Source: Chamaea fasciata
Lineage: Eukaryota; Chordata; Aves; Passeriformes; Sylviidae
Direction: 5' to 3'
Length of the DNA stretch: 64,000 nucleotides
Assembly (NCBI GenBank): GCA_029207755.1
Contig: JARCOQ010000001.1
Span: 89,515,637 to 89,579,636 of the forward strand
Shown one piece after another: positions 58,863 to 64,000 of this stretch (its first letter is position 1; each line of letters begins with the position of its first letter). A program made the translations under genes and the position numbers. The notes below the pieces were generated by a model that saw nothing but the letters and a program-made list of their open reading frames with translations, was not told where the DNA came from and did no database searches.

Positions 58863-61800
58863 GGAATCTGTATCATCTGGGAACTACTGAAGAAAGCTGT
58901 TGAAGAACATAAAAGATACAGCCAGAAAAATGCATATACAGATCTCTTACTGTTGGTGATAATGTCATGTGCAATCTGATTTTACAGCATTCTTCAGTGA
59001 TATTTTTGTATTAAATACATATTTCTCATTTTTATGTTTAAACACCTCATTGAAATACCAAACTTCTTAGCAGAGCCTGTGAATTCTATACCGGCTTTAA
59101 TAATACGTCTGCCTTAATTGCTTCATCAGTGTGTCTTCGAACAAATGGAGTTAAATGTAAAAAGAAAATAATGTCCCTTTTCATAACCAGAGTTGCAAAT
59201 TGCACTTGGATATTTGAATTGCAACTGAACTAAGAGTTCCCTGACTCAGGCTGAGTTGTGTTGTCCAGAGTTGATTTTTTAAAATAAAGACAATGACAAC
59301 GCACAAGGAGAAGCTCACCTTTTCCCTCTAGTCTTCATATTTTTTTTTTGTTTTGTTTTCATTTCTCCTTAGAAAAGAATCATACCTGAATGTAGTAAGG
59401 AGAAAATGCTACAGTTGTAAAACTTTTAACCAATTAAAATGTTGCATGAATGAACACTAAAAACCACCAGCGTCTTTCTTAAATAAAGATATTAAGTAAC
59501 TTTGTTCTGCCCCACAATTGTGCTGAAAGAGACAAAACTGCTGTTAGGAATCTGCAGAATCAAAAAGACACATATAACCTGGAAGAAGCAGGGTATACAT
59601 TCCCACGAATGTGCAAAGAATGAAAACCTTTTGGCAAGTGGCATTTGCAGGCATACGTTGCTTACCAGATTTCAGAAGAGAGGAGAGCATAGCCGAACCC
59701 TGGTGATTGCTCTGTATTTGCTTTGTAAGAACAGAGCTATTAAGTTTCTTTTGAAATCAACAGGCCCACTGCAGGGAACTACATATTTCCTTTCTGGTCA
59801 GTGGACAGGAGCCATTGCTTGGGAAATTGTAGGGGTCCTGTAGGTATTTGTACTGATTTTTCTGAAATGGTCAAAAGTTTTTCAAATCCATGTAGCCAGT
59901 TCCTTTTTATGTGCAGGTCTTGCACTAGGGACTGTGCCCAAACAGGAATACAAAACTCTTTCAGCAGGAGTCTGAGGCAATTTTTGTAGTTGTGAAATGA
60001 GGTATTAATACAAACCTGTTTGAAGGCTGAGGTGAGGAAATGCCTTGCTCTCTGGGGCAAGCCCTGTTTCAGGTGTAGGTGACAGTCTTGGCAAAATCAG
60101 TGAGAGAGAACTGCTTTGTTGTGTGATCATCCCCCACCCACCTTTGCTTTGTGTCCATCCCACTCTCTTGGAGGCAAGCATTCCTTCTTGGTTCTGTGGA
60201 GCATAAATCAAAATGCTTTTATTGCTACCTTCTTTTCATTGACGTCAGGCCAGGATAACATGCATGATTTTCCTTTCACAATTACATTCTTGTTGCTCTC
60301 TGACGAAGTGTATATTGAAGTTCAGGACAAGGTATTTTGTAGGATCTGTGTAGCCTTTATAATAATTTTATCTGCCCTATGTTACACTCAGAAAATCGTT
60401 GAGGTTGTTTTTAGCTTTTTTTGTATCAGTGAGTGAGTGCAGGAGCTCATTGTCAGAGTATTAGAGGGAACTTCTTTGGTGCCAAAAGATCCATTTTAGG
60501 ATATTTTAAATTGTGCTGCTATCCTTCTCCTTTCCTATTTTTTTCCGCATGTGAAGAAACAATGCCCCCATTTGTATGCCTAGTGAAGGTCCTGTGGTAT
60601 ATGCCAGGGAGTTATGTGGGTGCTGAGCTGAGCAGGCAGAGAGACTGACTCTCTCCTGCTTTGTGTTTTTCACTGGGAGTGAACGTAGGGGACCTAGCCT
60701 GCCCAGATTAAACACACGCCTTTTTTGTTTTGCTCTTCGTTCAGCTGTCAGCATACCATGTTCAGATGGCAGTGATCAGTCACAAATTGTCCCCTGACCA
60801 TGCTCCTCAGCTCTCCTGAACCATTAGTTTTGTGGAGCTCTTCAACAAAAATGGCACTGGTTCGATTTCCCCACCCCCTGCCCTGGCTAATGGAAGAAGA
60901 CTTTGTTTGTATTTTCCCCTCAAGTCAGCTGCATTAGATCCCAAAGCAACTTGTGTTAAGTGGAAATGAGGCTTTAGTAATACGTGTGCTTGCTAGAGAC
61001 TTGTTAAGATTTTTTTTTTCCACCCCCTGTATATGGATCTTTTCAATGGGGCGCTGCTATTGTGAATCAGAAGGAAAGTGCACAGGCTGCCAGGCACATA
61101 ATGGAATTGTTCTTTTGTTTCAGTATGTGTGTGTGTGAGCCTTTGTGAAGAGGAGGTGGTGGGGACTGAGAACAGAGACCTTCACTGCAGGGAGGCAGGA
61201 GAGTGCAGTGGCACAGTGCAGGGCAGCACTGTGGTGAGACGTGGCCGTACCAGTGCCGCCATGCCTGTTCTGCTGGGCTCTGGTGGGCACTGCCTGGGAC
61301 TCGACACTGTCACACTGCATGTCCCAGGAAAATGGGTGAAGCTTGCACAGCCATTCACTATGCTGCCTGTAAACCACGTAAGGCAAAATATTCGAAAGCT
61401 GTAATGTTTCCAGTGCTTTCCCTAAACTTTCAAAAGAGTGATGTAAAAATGAACTGTGCCAATACTGTCCTTCCTCGCTGTGAGGCTATTTTTTATAAAG
61501 GACGGATGGTATAAGTCATTTTGGTATGGAGTACATAAGAGCTTGAACCAAAGCCTTGGATCCAAGCCCACCAGCAGCTTTGCAAAAAGCCGGATCCAGA
61601 TCTGAAGTCAGTGGTTCACACATTTTCTAGCAGAGAGTGGTTTTAAGTTACTTCATGAAATAGGAGTAGCCAGAAATTTTAAACTGAGGCTTTTAAACAA
61701 GTTTTTGACTTTTTCCTCACCCACCATTCTCCTCTGCCTTAGAAGGTTATTGCAAAAGCACAGCAGCTATTTCCTCGTAGCCACTGTGGCCAGGACACAC

Positions 61801-62412
61801 CAACTCAGGGAAAGGAGAAAGGCTTCTGTGGTGGCGACTGTTATACAGCCATATGCTTTTCTTTCTGAGTATTTTTTTTCTTCTAAGGAGTTAGACCACT
61901 CTTCTGGATGAAGGTCTTTGAAATCACAGTGGAGGCTTAGGAGGTAGGACCCTGAAATTTCAAAGATGTCAAGAAATGGTTTATCACCCTGGCACAGAGC
62001 AAATCAGGCCACAGTGGCTGGTCTCCCACCTCCTGAAAAGTCCTCTCTTGAGATACCATAGCTGAATTACAGACATGAAAAAATTCAGCATTGTAGATAA
62101 GAAGTCCATAAGGCCTAAATTCTTCTTTTCTTGCTAGATATGTGGTTCTGGTTTTATTCTCTCCATTTTCTTTTGCCCTTGGGCACAATGTTTATAGGGC
62201 TTTCCAGTCTCTAGCTGTGCATTTACTAGAGAGGCATCTGGTTATGTGTTGCTTTACACATCTGTTACATACGTCAGAGTCAAATCCAGCACCCAGAGAC
62301 TTACATGTATTTGCACTACTCCCTGTGGGACTTTGAATCCTTAATCCAATGCATTTGTTATAAGGAGACAAAAATGCAGTATTTCAATCTAGTGCATATA
62401 TTACTGCAGTTT

Positions 62413-62439
62413 ATTGTATGTATATTGCATACATACAAT
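62413..62439. repeat. perfect inverted repeat, 11-bp arms, 5-nt loop
   Basis: ATTGTATGTAT (62413-62423) and ATACATACAAT (62429-62439) with loop ATTGC. A further GTATGTATATATAC stretch follows, so the whole area 62410-62455 is an alternating TATG/TACA sequence from which several hairpins could form. Confidence 0.8.
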
Positions 62440-62790
62440 GTATGTATATATACGCTACAGTCTCCTTTGTATTTGGCAGAGAAAATCTGGTGTGGGAAAG
62501 ATGAGAAGTGCAGGTGAACTGGGAAGTATTTAGGAATGGCTGTTCATTTGCTCTCTCCTGAAAACATCGTATCTCTAGTTGGCTGCATGAGAAACAGTTT
62601 TCATCATGATTCTAATATCTCTAAAAGGTGCCCCAACAATGTTTGTGTATTTCAAACTTAACTTCAGGCTCGTTGGGCTGTGGGGAGAGGCCAAATACCT
62701 GAGGCAGCATTGGTAGCTGAGGCAAAGCTCAGGTTTTGCAGTTTTGTCTGGAGAATCTGTACTATTTGCAGGCTGTATAGGAAGCGTGAG

Positions 62791-63309
62791 TGTCATGGCT
62801 TGACCCCAGATGACAACCAAGTACTATGCAGCCACTCACTCCCCGTACCCCCATATAACAGCAACAGTAATAACAATAGTAGTGGTAATGGTAATAATGT
62901 TGATGATGTAATGAAAAGGGAGGCAACCAGAAGAGAAAGAGAACTAAAACACAAGGAAGACAAGTGATACTCAACACAGCTGCTCACCACCCGCTGACCG
63001 ATACCCACCTGTCCCTGAGCAGCCATCAGCCCCTCCTGGACAACTCCCCCAGCTGACAGATTGAGCAGGATGCTCTATTCTATGGAATATTCCTTTGGCC
63101 AGTTTGGGCCAGCTGTCCTGGTCATGCTCCCTCCCAGCTTCTTGTGCACCTCTTTGCTGGCAGAGCATGGGAAAGTGGCGAGTCCTTCACTACTGAGCAA
63201 CTATAACATGAGTGTGATATTAACATTATTCTCATGCTAAATCCTAACCCCACAAAACTTACAAGCTACTAGGAAGAAAATTAACTCTATCTTAGCTGAA
63301 ACCAGGATA
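62791..63309 (-). mobile_element. solo LTR of an avian endogenous retrovirus
   Basis: About 519 bases bounded by TGTCATGG on the left and CCAGGATA on the right. Internal landmarks match a solo LTR type widespread in birds: GCAGCCACTCACTCCCCGTA near the left, a trinucleotide-rich patch (62862-62917), GCTCACCACCCGCTGACCGA (62980-62999), a TCCTTTGGCCAGTTTGGGCC word (63090-63109), CTCCCTCCCAGCTTCTTGTG, ATTATTCTCATGCTAAATCC and CTACTAGGAAGAAAATTAAC near the right end. The orientation call (minus) rests on the usual form of this LTR beginning TGTCCTGGTTTC and ending CCATGACA; in this copy the first dinucleotide would be TA. No gag, pol or env sequence lies next to it, so it is a solo LTR left by recombination. 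No clear target-site duplication is visible. Family naming was not attempted. Confidence 0.9.
62862..62917 (+). repeat. degenerate trinucleotide repeat inside the LTR
   Basis: CAGCAACAGTAATAACAATAG-type sequence continuing with GTGGTAATGGTAATAATG and GATGATG. It corresponds to an AAT-type trinucleotide patch usual at this place in the LTR, here scrambled by substitutions. Confidence 0.75.
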
Positions 63310-64000
63310 CTGCATTAGTTCAGGTTTCTGCTTTGCTTTCCTGTGATTACTTGTTCTGCAAGTGCATTAAGTTTGCAGAAAACATGTAGCTTCTTAGATG
63401 GCCTTTTTTTTGCAATCCATGTAGAGCCCAAACGTGGTAGGTGTTATTTCTAAAAACGCCAGCTTAGGACTATTCATTAGTGTGCAGCACATGCCAGTGA
63501 GCAGACTGACTTACCTGTTGCTTACCTGTTTTCTGTTTGCTGTGGTAGGAGGACTGCCCTCTGTGCTGGCCATCCTTGGGTGCAGCAGTTGACACGAGCG
63601 TTGCTGATAACCTTGTGTGCGTGTTGTCTCCCCTTTTGCTGATCTGCAGTGGAGTGACTGCCCTCTGTCTGGGGAGGGAAATGGTAGCCATCCACATGGC
63701 AGTGTATGCCAGTCCCTGCTTTGGGAGCCCCTGGCTAGGCTGCTGTTAAAACCTGTTGGCTGGATGTGTAGAGGTGGCTGGGTAACACTGGCATTAGCGC
63801 AGGGGAGCTGGGATGGGGGAGATTTTATTGAATCCAAGACAATGTGAAAATGCAGATTTGGCAGAAGACACACTACAGCAAGAGGGAGAATGCAGAGTGA
63901 GCATCATGCTTCTGCTGGAGGGCTCAGCAGCTGGAGCCCATGTGGGAGCGTTTTGCTGCTGAGCAGTGGTCCTTTGTGCCCCGATGGAGCCGTGGGTGTG
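63310..64000. other. non-coding stretch, no gene seen
   Basis: Sequence after the LTR. The part from 63540 is richer in G and C, with GGG runs on the plus strand near 63800-63825, but CpGs are few. Minus-strand frames (63470-63697 and 63511-63873) have no recognisable domains. Confidence 0.6.

Larger units (their letters stand above)
42570..62790. other. non-coding stretch, no gene seen
   Basis: Longest featureless part of the window: AT-rich, CpG-poor, with simple repeats, two possible old repeat remnants (44861-44930 and 58790-58862), a tandem duplication (51719-51859), a hairpin (53701-53728), a G-quadruplex motif (57638-57665) and a MIR-like fragment (56330-56430). Open frames reach 157 codons (57422-57895, minus) without recognisable domains. 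Confidence 0.6.

Noticed and set aside
60859..60870. GGTTCGATTTCC, similar to a tRNA gene B box
   Set aside because: It has one extra base relative to the B box, no matching A box upstream and no T-arm pairing, so it is not a tRNA or tRNA-derived SINE.

Overview
This window looks like bird nuclear DNA, and I find no protein-coding gene in it that I can support. The avian assignment rests on two kinds of mobile element. There are pieces of CR1 LINE in plus orientation (about 30190-30550, 30990-31462 and 42500-42567; the last ends in the typical CR1 3' tail). There is also a nearly complete solo retroviral LTR at 62791-63309, of a type I recognise from many bird genomes. No mammalian-type SINEs dominate, and the general texture (poly-T tracts, sparse repeats, CpG-poor background with sharp CpG clusters) fits a bird intron or gene desert.

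Layout. Positions 1-960 are AT-rich but keep scattered CpGs and contain MEF2-like and FOX-like sites. A CpG-rich block follows at about 960-1390 with a near-perfect RFX X-box. From 1400 to 15460 the sequence is ordinary non-coding DNA with C-rich tracts, a possible small exon or micro-ORF near 4976-5166, and a dispersed 49-50 bp repeat pair. A second CpG cluster lies at about 15465-15890. From 15900 to 36700 there is ordinary sequence containing the interrupted CR1 copy, a perfect 13-bp inverted repeat and an 8-bp minisatellite. A third CpG cluster with tandem E-boxes lies at about 36700-37145. The rest to 64000 holds simple repeats, a 39-base poly-T, two canonical G-quadruplex motifs, old repeat remnants, a 71-bp tandem duplication and the solo LTR.

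How the parts fit. Long T-runs are far more common than A-runs on the plus strand, and many stretches read G/T-rich on that strand. This is the asymmetry expected if the window lies mostly inside an intron transcribed left to right. I infer, without proof, that the window is regulatory or intronic DNA of a long gene whose exons are outside or are too small to recognise here. The three CpG clusters are the best candidates for promoters or enhancers.

Limits. I could not run alignments, repeat masking or conservation scoring. Repeat family calls come from recognising characteristic stretches by eye, and boundaries are approximate unless a clear terminal motif is given. Open reading frames of 60-205 codons occur in all frames but none resembles a known protein, and they are treated as chance.
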